Assembly (NCBI RefSeq): GCF_001896135.2
Contig: NZ_MPOH02000015.1
Coordinates: 203,305-267,304 of the forward strand
DNA from: Streptomyces phaeoluteigriseus
GTDB taxonomy: Bacteria > Actinomycetota > Actinomycetes > Streptomycetales > Streptomycetaceae
Length of the DNA: 64,000 nucleotides
Direction of reading: 5' to 3'
Shown one piece after another: positions 35,142 to 43,455 of this stretch (positions are counted from its first letter, which is position 1; every line of letters begins with the position of its first letter). The notes under the pieces are model-generated. The model ran no database searches. It was not told the origin of the DNA and saw nothing but the letters and a program-made list of their open reading frames with translations. The translations under genes and the position numbers were made by a program.

Positions 35142-35615
35142 CTACTGGTTGCTGCTGCCGAAGTCCTCGGGCGAGATCTGGTCGAGGAACTCGCGGAACT
35201 TCTCCACCTCGTCCTCCTGCTCGTCCGGGATCGCGATCCCCGCGTCGTCGAGCACCGTGTCGCTGCCGTAGATCGGCGTCCCCGTACGCAGGGCCAGCGC
35301 TATGGCGTCGGACGGCCGCGCGCTCACCTCGACCCCGCTGGCGAAGACCAACTCGGCGTAGAAGACGCCCTCCCGCAGGTCGGTGATGCGCACTTCGCTG
35401 AGCTCCTGGCCGACGGCCTCCAGCACGTCCTTGAACAGGTCGTGGGTCAGCGGCCGCGCCGGAGCCATGCCCTGCTGGGCGAAGGCGATCGCCGTCGCCT
35501 CCCCCGGCCCGATCCAGATGGGGAGGTAACGGTCGCCTCCCACCTCACGCAGCAGCACGATCGGTTGGTTGGAGGGCATCTCGACCCGGACACCTACGAC
35601 ATCGAGCTCGTTCAC
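35142..35615 (-). CDS. Bifunctional nuclease family protein (DUF151)
   Basis: A 157-residue protein: MNELDVVGVRVEMPSNQPIV, then LPIWIGPGEATAIAFAQQG, VEVSARPSDAIALALRTGTP and an acidic C-terminal tail. This is the DUF151/BFN fold first linked to a plant nuclease and widespread in actinobacteria; enzymatic activity in bacteria is unproven. The GTG start at 35615. Between two MerR genes on the same strand, it is likely co-expressed with them. Confidence 0.9.
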   Translation of the reverse strand: MNELDVVGVRVEMPSNQPIVLLREVGGDRYLPIWIGPGEATAIAFAQQGMAPARPLTHDLFKDVLEAVGQELSEVRITDLREGVFYAELVFASGVEVSARPSDAIALALRTGTPIYGSDTVLDDAGIAIPDEQEDEVEKFREFLDQISPEDFGSSNQ

Positions 35616-35698
35616 ACAGCAACCCTAGGCCGTGCTCGGGACGTTTGGGTAGTCGGGCCGGGAACGGGTGAGCGATCCGGGCGACCGGAACCGTCCCC

Positions 35699-36436
35699 TC
35701 AGGGCAGGCGCACTCCCAGCGCGGTCCCCACCAGCGCCGCGTGCAACCTGGCCGTGAGCCCCGCCAGCTCCTTCGTGCGGGCCTCCGCATGCGCCCGCGT
35801 CTGCGGGTTGCGGTGCCGCCGGAGCGGCGCGACCACCTGGTCCACGAGCCCCGCCTCACGGTCGGCCGCGGCCTTCATCAGCCGCAGATGCCGGGGTTCG
35901 ATCCCGAACCGCCCCAGCTCGGAGACGAGCGCGGCCACGGTGACCGCCTCGGCGTCGTAGACACCGTCCTCCAGTGGAACGACGAGCCCGTACGACTCCC
36001 ACTCCTGGAGTTCCCGCTCGTCGATCCCGGCGGCCGCCAGCAGCTCGGACCGCCCGATCCGGGCGGCCGTGGGCGCGTCGGACGGCTCCGGTGCCGCCTG
36101 CCCGTCCCGCTGCCGGCCCACCGTCGGCAGCACCGCCGCCTCACCGCGCTCCATGGCGTCCAGATGCTCCCGGATCACCTTGAGCGGCAGATAGTGGTCC
36201 CGCTGCATCCTCAGCACATGGCCGAGGCGCTCGACATCCTCCGAGCTGAACTTGCGATACCCCGACGGGGTCCGGCGCGGCTCGACGAGCCCCTCCGACT
36301 CCAGGAAGCGGATCTTGGAGATGGTGACTTCGGGGAACTCGTCGCGCAGCACGTTCAGCACTGTGCCGATGCTCATCGCACCACCGTCGACTGCGGCGGC
36401 GCCGGGTCCGGCACCGCCCCTCGGTGTTCGCAGCAT
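35699..36436 (-). CDS. MerR-family transcriptional regulator (FtsR-like)
   Basis: A 245-residue protein. The MerR HTH is at about 22-90 (SIGTVLNVLRDEFPEVTISK, then IRFLESEGLVEPRRTPSGYR) and a long C-terminal helical domain follows (HRNPQTRAHAEARTKELAGL). This resembles the actinobacterial MerR group next to FHA and DUF151 genes that includes the cell-division regulator FtsR of corynebacteria; the link is by context and resemblance. Start ATG 36436; ATG 36376 also fits the HTH. A 21-bp perfect hairpin separates it from the FHA gene. Confidence 0.87.
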   Translation of the reverse strand: MLRTPRGGAGPGAAAVDGGAMSIGTVLNVLRDEFPEVTISKIRFLESEGLVEPRRTPSGYRKFSSEDVERLGHVLRMQRDHYLPLKVIREHLDAMERGEAAVLPTVGRQRDGQAAPEPSDAPTAARIGRSELLAAAGIDERELQEWESYGLVVPLEDGVYDAEAVTVAALVSELGRFGIEPRHLRLMKAAADREAGLVDQVVAPLRRHRNPQTRAHAEARTKELAGLTARLHAALVGTALGVRLP

Positions 36437-36454
36437 GGGCCTTCCCTGGGGGTT

Positions 36455-36475
36455 CCCCCGGACCGGGTCCGGGGG
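36455..36475 (-). terminator. 21-bp GC palindrome after the FHA gene
   Basis: CCCCCGGACC and GGTCCGGGGG around one central G, 5 bp beyond the FHA stop and 19 bp before the MerR start. It is a possible intra-operon attenuator or terminator. Confidence 0.55.
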
Positions 36476-36479
36476 CGGG

Positions 36480-37259
36480 TCAGTAGCCTCGCTGGCTCGC
36501 GTAGAAGACCAGCCGGTACTTGCCGATCTGCACCTCGTCACCGTTCGACAGAGGGACCTCGTCGATCCGCTCACGGTTGACGTACGTGCCGTTCAGGCTG
36601 CCGACGTCGGCCACCGTGAACGAACCGTCCTGGCGACGCCGGAACTCCACATGGCGACGCGAGACCGTCACGTCGTCCAGGAAGATGTCGCTCTGCGGGT
36701 GCCGCCCGGCCGTCGTCAGGTCGCCGTCCAGCAGGAAGCGGCTGCCCGAGTTGGGGCCGCGCCGCACGACCAGCAGGGCCGACCCCAGCGGCAGCGCGTC
36801 GACCGCGGCCTGGGCCTCGGGTGAGAGCGCCGGCAACTGGGTCTGTCCGGTGGTCTCGGAGTCGTAGGCCTCGAGACCGGAGATGGAGATGGTGGAGGTC
36901 GTCTCGGACGGCCGCTCGGGCGTCAGGCCCGGCCTCAGCGGCGCGCCGCAGTTGGAACAGAAACGGCTGTTCTCCGCGTTGCGGTTACCGCACCTCGTAC
37001 ACACCAGGGCCGACATAGGGGAAAACCCTCCACCCGTACTTGAGGTTGACGGTTGTCCGAAACCTATGCCGCCGGACTGTGCAGGGTCAACCGACGCCCC
37101 GCCCTGGCCTCCGGAAATGTCACCGCCCGGACCAGCCACCTGGTCCCGGAACAGCGGCCGCTGGCCCTCCGCGTCGGGCTGTGCGCGGTGACGGGCGGTC
37201 GCGTTGTCACCGCTGCCCTCTCGCGCGCTCTTGCCGAACAACTTCGCAAACAACTTCAC
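36480..37259 (-). CDS. FHA domain protein with zinc ribbon (GarA/OdhI-like)
   Basis: A 259-residue protein. Residues about 1-85 are disordered. A zinc ribbon follows (CTRCGNRNAENSRFCSNCG), then the phospho-switch motif SETTSTISISG, and the FHA domain covers about 165-255 (GRHPQSDIFLDDVTVSRRHV, then VGSLNGTYVNRERIDEVPL). GarA and OdhI use an ETT motif phosphorylated by PknB/PknG to inhibit 2-oxoglutarate dehydrogenase; ETTST here fits that pattern. The zinc ribbon places it in the Streptomyces variant. Start GTG 37259. Confidence 0.9.
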   Translation of the reverse strand: MKLFAKLFGKSAREGSGDNATARHRAQPDAEGQRPLFRDQVAGPGGDISGGQGGASVDPAQSGGIGFGQPSTSSTGGGFSPMSALVCTRCGNRNAENSRFCSNCGAPLRPGLTPERPSETTSTISISGLEAYDSETTGQTQLPALSPEAQAAVDALPLGSALLVVRRGPNSGSRFLLDGDLTTAGRHPQSDIFLDDVTVSRRHVEFRRRQDGSFTVADVGSLNGTYVNRERIDEVPLSNGDEVQIGKYRLVFYASQRGY

Positions 37260-37449
37260 GGGCGATTCCCCTTGACCGAAACAGACCCGCCCGTGGGGCA
37301 GGACGAACCCTGACTGATTAGACCGGCCGACCCGGACATCTTCACAACGTCCGTAGCCACCAGACAGTTTCCACCACGCACCACCCGATCGGTGCGCCGA
37401 CCCCCCGCAACCTCATGCCCCTGCCGGACAACCCCCATGCACCGCCGGT

Positions 37450-38322
37450 TCACTGCGAGGACGACCGAGCGTAGTCAGGCTGCTCCGCTGCTCGCAAGGC
37501 GTCCACGACGATCTTGGTCGATCGCTCCACGGACACGGTGGCCTGCTCCTTCTCAAGAGTCTGCACCACGCCTCCAGGGATGTTGAGAGCCGGTTCGAGG
37601 TCCTGCGGCTTGCCGATGACCTTGAAACGATAGGGCGCGTTGATCTTGTTCCCGTCGACCCGCACGCTCGTGCCTGATTCCGTCAGATAGGTGCCGGCGA
37701 CGACCCGGACGCCGTTCACCTGGATCGCCTCCGCACCCGCCGCGCGCAGCTCCTGGATCGCGTCGAGCAGCATGTTCGCCTCGACCGTCCCCTTCGTGTC
37801 CTCGATCGTCATGGTGATGCCGGGCCCCTGAGCGGCGACCGTGCCCGCCAGGATGCCGAGTTGCTTCTCCTTCTCGACCGTCTGCTTTCGGGCCTCCTCG
37901 GCCTGGTCGGAGCTGTTCTCCAGCTCCTGCCGCTGCTGCTCGAGACCCTGCTTCTCGTCCTCAAGACGCTGACTGCGGTCATCCAGTTCATCGAGGATGC
38001 GCACAAGATCCTCCTGGCGCGCACCACGCAGGGCGTTGCCGCTGTCGCTGTTGGACGCGACCTGCACCGCCAGACCGAAACCGAGGCCGAACAGCAACAG
38101 CGCGACGATGAGTTGGGCCCGGCTCACCCGGAGCGGCCACAGGCCCTGCACCAGCCGCTGTCGGCCGGTCAGCGCGGGCTCACCGCTCTCCTCGCCCCGC
38201 TGCGCGCGCGAGGCGGCCGCGGGAACCTCCTGGGGCAGTTCTCTGCGCAGCCTGGTCGTGGGCGTCTCGTCCCGCGGAGTCCCGTCCGGCTGGTTCGCGT
38301 CCTGGTCGCTCATCGCCGTCAC
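37450..38322 (-). CDS. DUF881 family membrane protein
   Basis: A 290-residue protein. A disordered N-terminal cytoplasmic part (about 1-65), one transmembrane helix (QLIVALLLFGLGFGLAVQVA), an extracytoplasmic coiled coil (RILDELDDRSQRLEDEKQGL through QAEEARKQTVEKEKQ) and the DUF881 globular domain (GPGITMTIEDTKGTVEANML, then PYRFKVIGKPQDLEPAL). Bacillus YlxW/YlxX belong to the family and sit by division genes. The GTGA start overlaps the upstream sbp stop by 4 bp; ATG 38313 is an alternative. Confidence 0.9.
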   Translation of the reverse strand: MTAMSDQDANQPDGTPRDETPTTRLRRELPQEVPAAASRAQRGEESGEPALTGRQRLVQGLWPLRVSRAQLIVALLLFGLGFGLAVQVASNSDSGNALRGARQEDLVRILDELDDRSQRLEDEKQGLEQQRQELENSSDQAEEARKQTVEKEKQLGILAGTVAAQGPGITMTIEDTKGTVEANMLLDAIQELRAAGAEAIQVNGVRVVAGTYLTESGTSVRVDGNKINAPYRFKVIGKPQDLEPALNIPGGVVQTLEKEQATVSVERSTKIVVDALRAAEQPDYARSSSQ

Positions 38323-38651
38323 GCCCGGAAGACGTGCCGGCGAATCGCCGCGGCGTTGGAGAAGATCCGGATGCCGAGCACGACCACCACACCCGTGGAC
38401 AGCTGGGCACCGACGCCCAACTTGTCGCCCAGGAACACGATCAGCGCGGCCACGACCACGTTGGACAGGAACGACACGACGAACACCTTGTCGTCGAAGA
38501 TGCCGTCGAGCATGGCCCGCAGACCCCCGAACACGGCGTCCAGCGCCGCCACGACGGCGATCGGCAGATACGGCTCGACGACGGCCGGAACCTCGGGCCG
38601 GACCAAGAGGCCGGCCACGACTCCCACGACGAGGCCCAGTACGGCGATCAC
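38319..38651 (-). CDS. sbp: Small basic protein (DUF1290)
   Basis: A 110-residue membrane protein with three hydrophobic helices: VLGLVVGVVAGLLVRPEVP, a second at VVAALDAVFGGLRAM and a third at VFVVSFLSNVVVAALIVFLG. The family signature AALDAVFGGLRAMLDGIFDD is clear. In Bacillus sbp lies between divIB and ftsZ with the DUF881 genes; here the DUF881-sbp-DUF881 trio is kept intact and translationally coupled (both junctions overlap by 4 bp). The function is unknown. Confidence 0.9.
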   Translation of the reverse strand: MIAVLGLVVGVVAGLLVRPEVPAVVEPYLPIAVVAALDAVFGGLRAMLDGIFDDKVFVVSFLSNVVVAALIVFLGDKLGVGAQLSTGVVVVLGIRIFSNAAAIRRHVFRA

Positions 38652-39552
38652 GATGTGCCCTTCTCAGTTCTCGGCTGTGCTGTACGTACGATCACACTCG
38701 GTGCCGCGGGCAACCGGAGGTCCTCCTCCACCGAGATGGCGGTCCGGATCCCGAAGTTCTCCTGGAGAGCGTTGAGGTACAACCCGTCGGAGCTGTCCTG
38801 GAACCGGGTGCTCAGCTTCTTCCCGTCCCCCACCGCGAGCACCGTGTACGGCGGTACCAGAGGCTTGTTGTCGACCAGTATCGCGTCGCCCGCGGCCCTG
38901 ATCGCCGACAGCGCCGTCAGCCGCTGCCCGTTGACGGAGACGGCCTCGGCACCTGACGCCCACAGTCCGTTGACCACGCGCTGCATGTCCCGGTCGCGGA
39001 CCCGCCCGGTGTCGGAGAAGCCGGAAGTCTCGCGCGGATCGCCGTCGCCGCCCGTGGAGGCCTCCTCGGCGTCGTCCACGACCAGCTTCACCCCGGGCCC
39101 GTGCACCTCGACGGCGCCCGCGAGCATCCCCACCAGCTCCGCCTTGTCACCCCCGCCGCTCTCGCGGAGCGCCTCCCGCTGCCGCGCGCTCACGTCCTCG
39201 CGCAGTTCGTCGACGGTGTCCTCGAGCTTGTCCGCCGCTTCGGTCTCGCCGTCGATCCGGTCGATCAGCTCCTCGCGCTCCTTGGCCACCACCGGGGCGG
39301 CGATCCGCGCTCGGCCGCCCCCACGGTGACCAGGAGCGCCGCGAGCAGCAGGCCGGCGGCCAGCCCCAGCTTGGACCGGAGTGTCCTGGGCAGTCCGCCG
39401 ACGCCCTCGGCCTGCTTCCGGGCGGCGGCCTCGGCATAGCCGTCGTCGAGGCTGTGGTCCATGACGTTGGTGAGCAGCGACATGGACGCGTCCGGGCGCG
39501 ACGCGCGCGCGGGTGTGCTCCGAACGGGGGGCTGCTGCGGCATGCCGCACAT
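38648..39552 (-). pseudogene. DUF881 family membrane protein, frameshifted
   Basis: The N-terminal part MDHSLDDGYAEAAARKQAEG with helix LGLAAGLLLAALLVTVGAA is in one frame. After about 39310 the protein continues in another frame: VVAKEREELIDRIDGETEAA (coiled coil) then VEVHGPGVKLVVDDAEEAST and GIRTAISVEEDLRLPAAPSV. One added base in GCCGAGCGCGG joins them into about 301 residues. Start ATG 39552 or 39543. It is the first gene of the DUF881-sbp-DUF881 unit and overlaps sbp. Probably intact in the organism. Confidence 0.75.
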
Positions 39553-39592
39553 CGTCGCACGTCGCGCCCGCTACCTCCGAATGGCCCCACAG

Positions 39593-39634
39593 GCGTGCCG
39601 GACAGGCCTCCTTGAGGACACCTGTCCGGCACGC
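39593..39634. terminator. 14-bp perfect stem-loop downstream of the guanylyltransferase gene
   Basis: GCGTGCCGGACAGG pairs with 39621-39634 around a 14-nt loop, 17 bp past the stop of the 831-residue enzyme gene. It likely ends that transcript before the DUF881 unit. Confidence 0.75.
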
Positions 39635-39650
39635 GCGCGTGGTAGGCGCT

Positions 39651-42146
39651 TCAGCGCCCCGCGCTGTCCACGACCGCCGCCCACTCGTCCAGCAGTGCCT
39701 GCGCGGAGGCGTCGTCGGGGCCCTCCGCCCACAGGTGCGTGACCGCCTCGGACGGGTCCGGCAGCACCATGACCCAGCGTCCGTCCTTCTCCACCACCCG
39801 GACGCCGTCCGTGGTGTCCACGAAACGGTCGCCGGCCGCCTCGACGACCCGCCGCATCACCAGACCCTTGACGGCCCACGGCGTGGCCAGATCCCGCTTC
39901 AGGACATGCGCCCGAGGAATCCGCGCGTCGATCTGGCTCAGCGTGAGCTGCGTCCGGGCCACGAGCCCGATCAACCGCACGAAGGCCGCCGTACCGTCGA
40001 AGACGCTGCTGAACTCGGGGACGATGAAGCCGCCCTTGCCGTCCCCGCCGAAGATGGTCGACTCGTCCCGGCCGACCCGGGTCAGGTCGTCGGGCGAGGT
40101 CGTCGTCCACTCCACCTGCGTGCCGTGATAGGCCGCCACCTGCTCGGCGATCCGTGTCGTGGTCACCGGCAGGGCCACCCGCCCGCTGCGCCGCTCGGCG
40201 GCCACCAGGTCGAGCAGGACCAGCAGCGCCCGGTCGTCCTCGATGATCCTGCCCTTCTCGTCGACGAGAGAGAGCCGTTCGCCCACCGGGTCGAACCGCA
40301 CACCGAACGCGGCCCGCGACGAGGCCACGATCTCCCCGAGCCGCACGAGCCCGGAACGCCTCTGGTCACCGGTCTCGGTCGGCCGTGCCTCGTTCAGGCC
40401 GGGATTGACGGTCAGTGAGTCGACCCCGAGCTTTCCGAGCAGGCTGGGCAGGACGAGACCGGCACTGCCGTTCGAGGCGTCAACGACGACCTTCAGTCCG
40501 GACTCGGCGATCCCCGTCGTGTCCACGTTCCGCAGCAGCGACCCGGTGTACGAGTCGAAGACGCTGGCAGGGAAATGCAGGTCCCCGATCTCTCCCGGGA
40601 ACGCCCGCCGGTACTCCTGCCGCGCGAACACTCGGTCCAGCTTCCGCTGACTGCCCTGCGACAGATCGGCACCCTGCCCGTCGAAGAACATGATGTCCAC
40701 GGAATCCGGCACCCCTGGCGAAGTCCGGATCATGATCCCGCCGGCACTTCCCCGCGCGGTCTGCTGCCGCGCCACGGGCAACGGCACATTCTCCAGATCG
40801 CGTACGTCGATGGCGCTGGCCTGCAACGCGGAGATCACCGCCCGCTTCAGCGCCCGCGCACCACGTGAGTGGTCACGGGCCGTGGTGACGGTGGACCCCT
40901 TCTTGAGCGTGGTGGCGTAGGCCCCGGCGAGGCGCACGGCAAGCTCCGGGGTGATCTCGACGTTCAGGATGCCCGAGACGCCCCGCGCACCGAAGAGGTG
41001 CGCCTGGCCCCGCGACTCCCAGATCACCGAGGTGTTGACGAACGCGCCGGCCTCGATGGTCTTGAACGGGTAGACCCGCACATTGCCCTGAACGATCGAT
41101 TCTTCACCGATCAGGCATTCGTCACCGATGACGGCGCCGTCCTCGATCCGGGCGGCTCTCATGATGTCGGTGTTCTTCCCGACGACACAGCCGCGCAGAT
41201 TGCTGTGCTGTCCCACGTACACGTTGTCGTGCACGACGGCCTTGTGCAGAAAGGCCCCGCTCTTGACGACGACGTTAGACCCGATGACGCTGTGTTCGCG
41301 GATTTCCGCGCCGGCCTCCACCTTGGCGTAGTCCCCGATGTAGAGGGGTCCACGGAGAACGGCGTCCGGGTGCACCTCGGCGCCCTCGGCCACCCACACA
41401 CCCGGCGAGATCTCGAAGCCGTCGAGTTCGACGTCGACCTTGCCTTCCAGCACGTCGGCCTGGGCCTTCACATAGCTCTCGTGGGTGCCGACGTCCTCCC
41501 AGTAGCCCTCGGCGATGTAGCCGAAGATCGGCTTGCCTTCCTTCATCAGCTGCGGGAAGACGTCGCCCGACCAGTCCACGGGGACATCGGCCTCGACGTA
41601 GTCGAAGACCTCGGGCTCCATGACGTAGATACCGGTGTTCACGGTGTCCGAGAAGACCTGGCCCCAGGTCGGCTTCTCCAGGAAGCGCTCGACCTTGCCC
41701 TCCTCGTCGACGATCGTGATGCCGAATTCCAGAGGATTGGGCACCCGCGTCAGACAGACGGTGACCAGTGCTCCCTTTTCCTTGTGGAAGCGGATCAGGT
41801 CGGTGAGGTCGAAGTCGGTGAGTGCGTCGCCGGAAATGACGAGGAAGGCGTCGTCCTTCAGCGCTTCCTCTGCGTTCTTGACGCTTCCCGCGGTACCGAG
41901 TGGCTTCTCCTCGTTGGCATAGCTGAGCTCCATGCCGAGCTCCTCGCCGTCACCGAAGTAGTTCTTGACCAGTGAGGCCAGGAACTGGACGGTGACGACG
42001 GTCTCATTGAGCCCATGCCTTTTGAGCAGCCTCAGAACGTGCTCCATGATCGGCCGGTTGGCGACCGGCAGGAGCGGCTTGGGCATGCTTGAGGTCATGG
42101 GACGAAGGCGTGTGCCTTCGCCTCCGGCCATCACGACGGCCTTCAT
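39651..42146 (-). CDS. Mannose-1-phosphate guanylyltransferase fused to a phosphomannomutase-like domain
   Basis: An 831-residue three-part protein. The nucleotidyltransferase domain (about 1-235) has MKAVVMAGGEGTRLRPMTSS and PKPLLPVANRPI. A left-handed beta-helix follows (about 245-365; hexapeptides such as VIGDECLIGEESIVQGNVRV), then a PMM/PGM-like domain (about 380-831; sugar-binding and GGDGKGGFIVPEF-type loops). It likely makes GDP-mannose for glycosylation and cell-wall integrity. The phosphoserine loop TASHNP of true mutases is replaced by GGIMIRTSPGVPDSVDI, so the mutase half may be inactive or regulatory. ATG 42146 has AAGGAGG upstream. Confidence 0.88.
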   Translation of the reverse strand: MKAVVMAGGEGTRLRPMTSSMPKPLLPVANRPIMEHVLRLLKRHGLNETVVTVQFLASLVKNYFGDGEELGMELSYANEEKPLGTAGSVKNAEEALKDDAFLVISGDALTDFDLTDLIRFHKEKGALVTVCLTRVPNPLEFGITIVDEEGKVERFLEKPTWGQVFSDTVNTGIYVMEPEVFDYVEADVPVDWSGDVFPQLMKEGKPIFGYIAEGYWEDVGTHESYVKAQADVLEGKVDVELDGFEISPGVWVAEGAEVHPDAVLRGPLYIGDYAKVEAGAEIREHSVIGSNVVVKSGAFLHKAVVHDNVYVGQHSNLRGCVVGKNTDIMRAARIEDGAVIGDECLIGEESIVQGNVRVYPFKTIEAGAFVNTSVIWESRGQAHLFGARGVSGILNVEITPELAVRLAGAYATTLKKGSTVTTARDHSRGARALKRAVISALQASAIDVRDLENVPLPVARQQTARGSAGGIMIRTSPGVPDSVDIMFFDGQGADLSQGSQRKLDRVFARQEYRRAFPGEIGDLHFPASVFDSYTGSLLRNVDTTGIAESGLKVVVDASNGSAGLVLPSLLGKLGVDSLTVNPGLNEARPTETGDQRRSGLVRLGEIVASSRAAFGVRFDPVGERLSLVDEKGRIIEDDRALLVLLDLVAAERRSGRVALPVTTTRIAEQVAAYHGTQVEWTTTSPDDLTRVGRDESTIFGGDGKGGFIVPEFSSVFDGTAAFVRLIGLVARTQLTLSQIDARIPRAHVLKRDLATPWAVKGLVMRRVVEAAGDRFVDTTDGVRVVEKDGRWVMVLPDPSEAVTHLWAEGPDDASAQALLDEWAAVVDSAGR

Positions 42147-42265
42147 GTCGGAAGCGTCCTCCTTGAAGAGACGACGGTCTAGCCGACTTCACCCGTCAAG
42201 ATTGTCCCGCACTTCTCTGTAACGGGCCATCGAGCCACGGTTGACCGCCAATAGGCTCGGCGAGA

Positions 42266-42874
42266 TCAGTCGGCCATGGCGTCCGCACGGACAAGGCGGC
42301 GGACCTGTACCACGTAGAGGACTCCTGCCCACCAATAGAGCGTTGTACCCCATCCCGCGAACGCCCATCCGAAAATCGCAGCGAGTGACGCGAGCCATCC
42401 ACTTCCGTCACTGAGCAGCAGGAGCGGGAACGCGCACATCAGGTTGAAGGTGGCCGCCTTCCCGAGGAAGTTCACCTGGGGCGGCGGATAGCCGTGCCGC
42501 CTGAGGATGCCCACCATCACCAGCAGCAGCAGTTCTCGTGCAAGCAGTAGACCGGTCAGCCAGAGCGGGAGAATCTCCCGCCAGGTGAGGCCGAGCAGAG
42601 TCGAGAGAATGTAGAGCCGGTCCGCGGCCGGGTCGAGGAGCCGGCCCAGGCTGCTGATCTGGTTCCAGCGCCGGGCGAGCTTGCCGTCCAGGTAGTCGGT
42701 GATCCCGCTCAGGGCCAGCACGAGCAGAGCCCAGCCGTCGCTCTGCGGGCCGCCGAACTCAGGCCTGAGAATCAGCCACAGGAACAGGGGTACGCCGAGG
42801 AGACGCGCCATGCTGAGGATGTTGGGGATGGTGAGGACCCGGTCGGTCTGCACACGGGTCTCTTGGACCTCCAC
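42266..42874 (-). CDS. CDP-alcohol phosphatidyltransferase family protein
   Basis: A 202-residue membrane enzyme. The active-site motif DG-x2-AR-x8-G-x3-D-x3-D is complete: DYLDGKLARRWNQISSLGRL then LDPAADR. Hydrophobic helices surround it (for example LPLWLTGLLLARELLLLVMV). It transfers a phosphatidyl group from CDP-diacylglycerol to an alcohol; glycerol-3-phosphate (PgsA), inositol phosphate and others are possible, and the sequence alone does not decide. Start GTG 42874 with GGAGG 7 bases upstream. It sits 119 bp upstream of the guanylyltransferase gene on the same strand. Confidence 0.9.
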   Translation of the reverse strand: MEVQETRVQTDRVLTIPNILSMARLLGVPLFLWLILRPEFGGPQSDGWALLVLALSGITDYLDGKLARRWNQISSLGRLLDPAADRLYILSTLLGLTWREILPLWLTGLLLARELLLLVMVGILRRHGYPPPQVNFLGKAATFNLMCAFPLLLLSDGSGWLASLAAIFGWAFAGWGTTLYWWAGVLYVVQVRRLVRADAMAD

Positions 42875-42930
42875 CCGGGGGCCTCCAGTAGAAAACGAGC
42901 CAACGATGCCCCCTGACCTTACCTCAACGC

Positions 42931-42975
42931 AAAAAAGCTCCGGCTCTCGGGCTGTGTGCCCAAGAGCCGGAGCTC
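42931..42975 (-). terminator. rRNA operon terminator
   Basis: On the minus strand AGCTCCGGCTCT and AGAGCCGGAGCT form a 12-bp stem around a 15-nt loop, followed by TTTTTT. This is the intrinsic terminator just behind a 5S rRNA 3' end and is one of the few T-tailed terminators in the window. Confidence 0.9.
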
Positions 42976-42982
42976 AAAAAGG

Positions 42983-43063
42983 AGTTCGGCGGCGTCCTAC
43001 TCTCCCACAGGGTCCCCCCTGCAGTACCATCGGCGCTGTAAGGCTTAGCTTCCGGGTTCGGAA
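42983..43063 (-). rRNA. 5S rRNA, 3' fragment (about two thirds)
   Basis: On the minus strand the sequence runs from TTCCGAACCCGGAAGCTAAG through CCTTACAGCGCCGATGGTAC and GGGAGAGTAGGACGCCGCCG to the 5S 3' end. The first ~40 bases of a normal 5S (with GGTTACA before TTCCGAAC) are absent. Immediately before TTCC the sequence switches to an rRNA leader. As it stands it cannot be functional. Confidence 0.85.
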
Positions 43064-43315
43064 CGGACGCTTCCTTTGTACTCACCCGAGAGACTCTCTC
43101 AGGCTTTCCTCCGGGCGCTTCCCTTCGGTCTTGCGTTCCCAACTCTACCAGCGATTTTCCGTCTCCCTGACCACCGTCCCGCAGGCATGCGGAATGATGA
43201 TCCAGAGTTAGGATCTGATCAGTTGGGTGCTGCTCGGTTAGGCACGCTTACTTGCGTCGCTCACCCTTAAGCAGGAGTACGACTGTACACGGGGCCGCAG
43301 AGCGCTTGCAAATCG
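43060..43315 (-). promoter_or_regulatory. rRNA operon leader and promoter region (16S leader remnant)
   Basis: On the minus strand this region ends with AGTACAAAGGAAGCGTCCGT then TCC, which I recognise as the Streptomyces 16S leader (normally continuing TTGAGAACTCAACAGCG). Upstream, GGAACGCAAGACCGAAGGGA and AGCGCCCGGAGGAAAGCC also fit the leader. TTGCAA (43311-43306) and TACAGT (43287-43282) with an 18-bp spacer form a good vegetative promoter. Junction with the 5S fragment is at the shared TTCC (43063-43060). The region also serves as the upstream area of the divergent crr gene. Confidence 0.7.
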
Positions 43316-43324
43316 ATTAGGGTA

Positions 43325-43338
43325 GTGGTCTAGACCAC
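43325..43338. promoter_or_regulatory. DasR-responsive element (dre) upstream of crr-ptsI
   Basis: GTGGTCTAGACCAC is a perfect 14-bp palindrome; with flanks it reads AGTGGTCTAGACCACG, one base from the known DasR consensus A(C/G)TGGTCTAGACCA(C/G)T. DasR, the GlcNAc-responsive GntR repressor, controls crr-ptsI in S. coelicolor. It is 118 bp before the crr start. Confidence 0.88.
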
Positions 43339-43455
43339 GGATCGTGATCACTCGTGCGGAACCGGTACTTCATCTGACATACCCTGCCTGCACAGTGCGC
43401 CGTCCGGGACTGGTAGCGACGGCCCATCTACATCTCCACCCCTGGGAGGCTTCCC

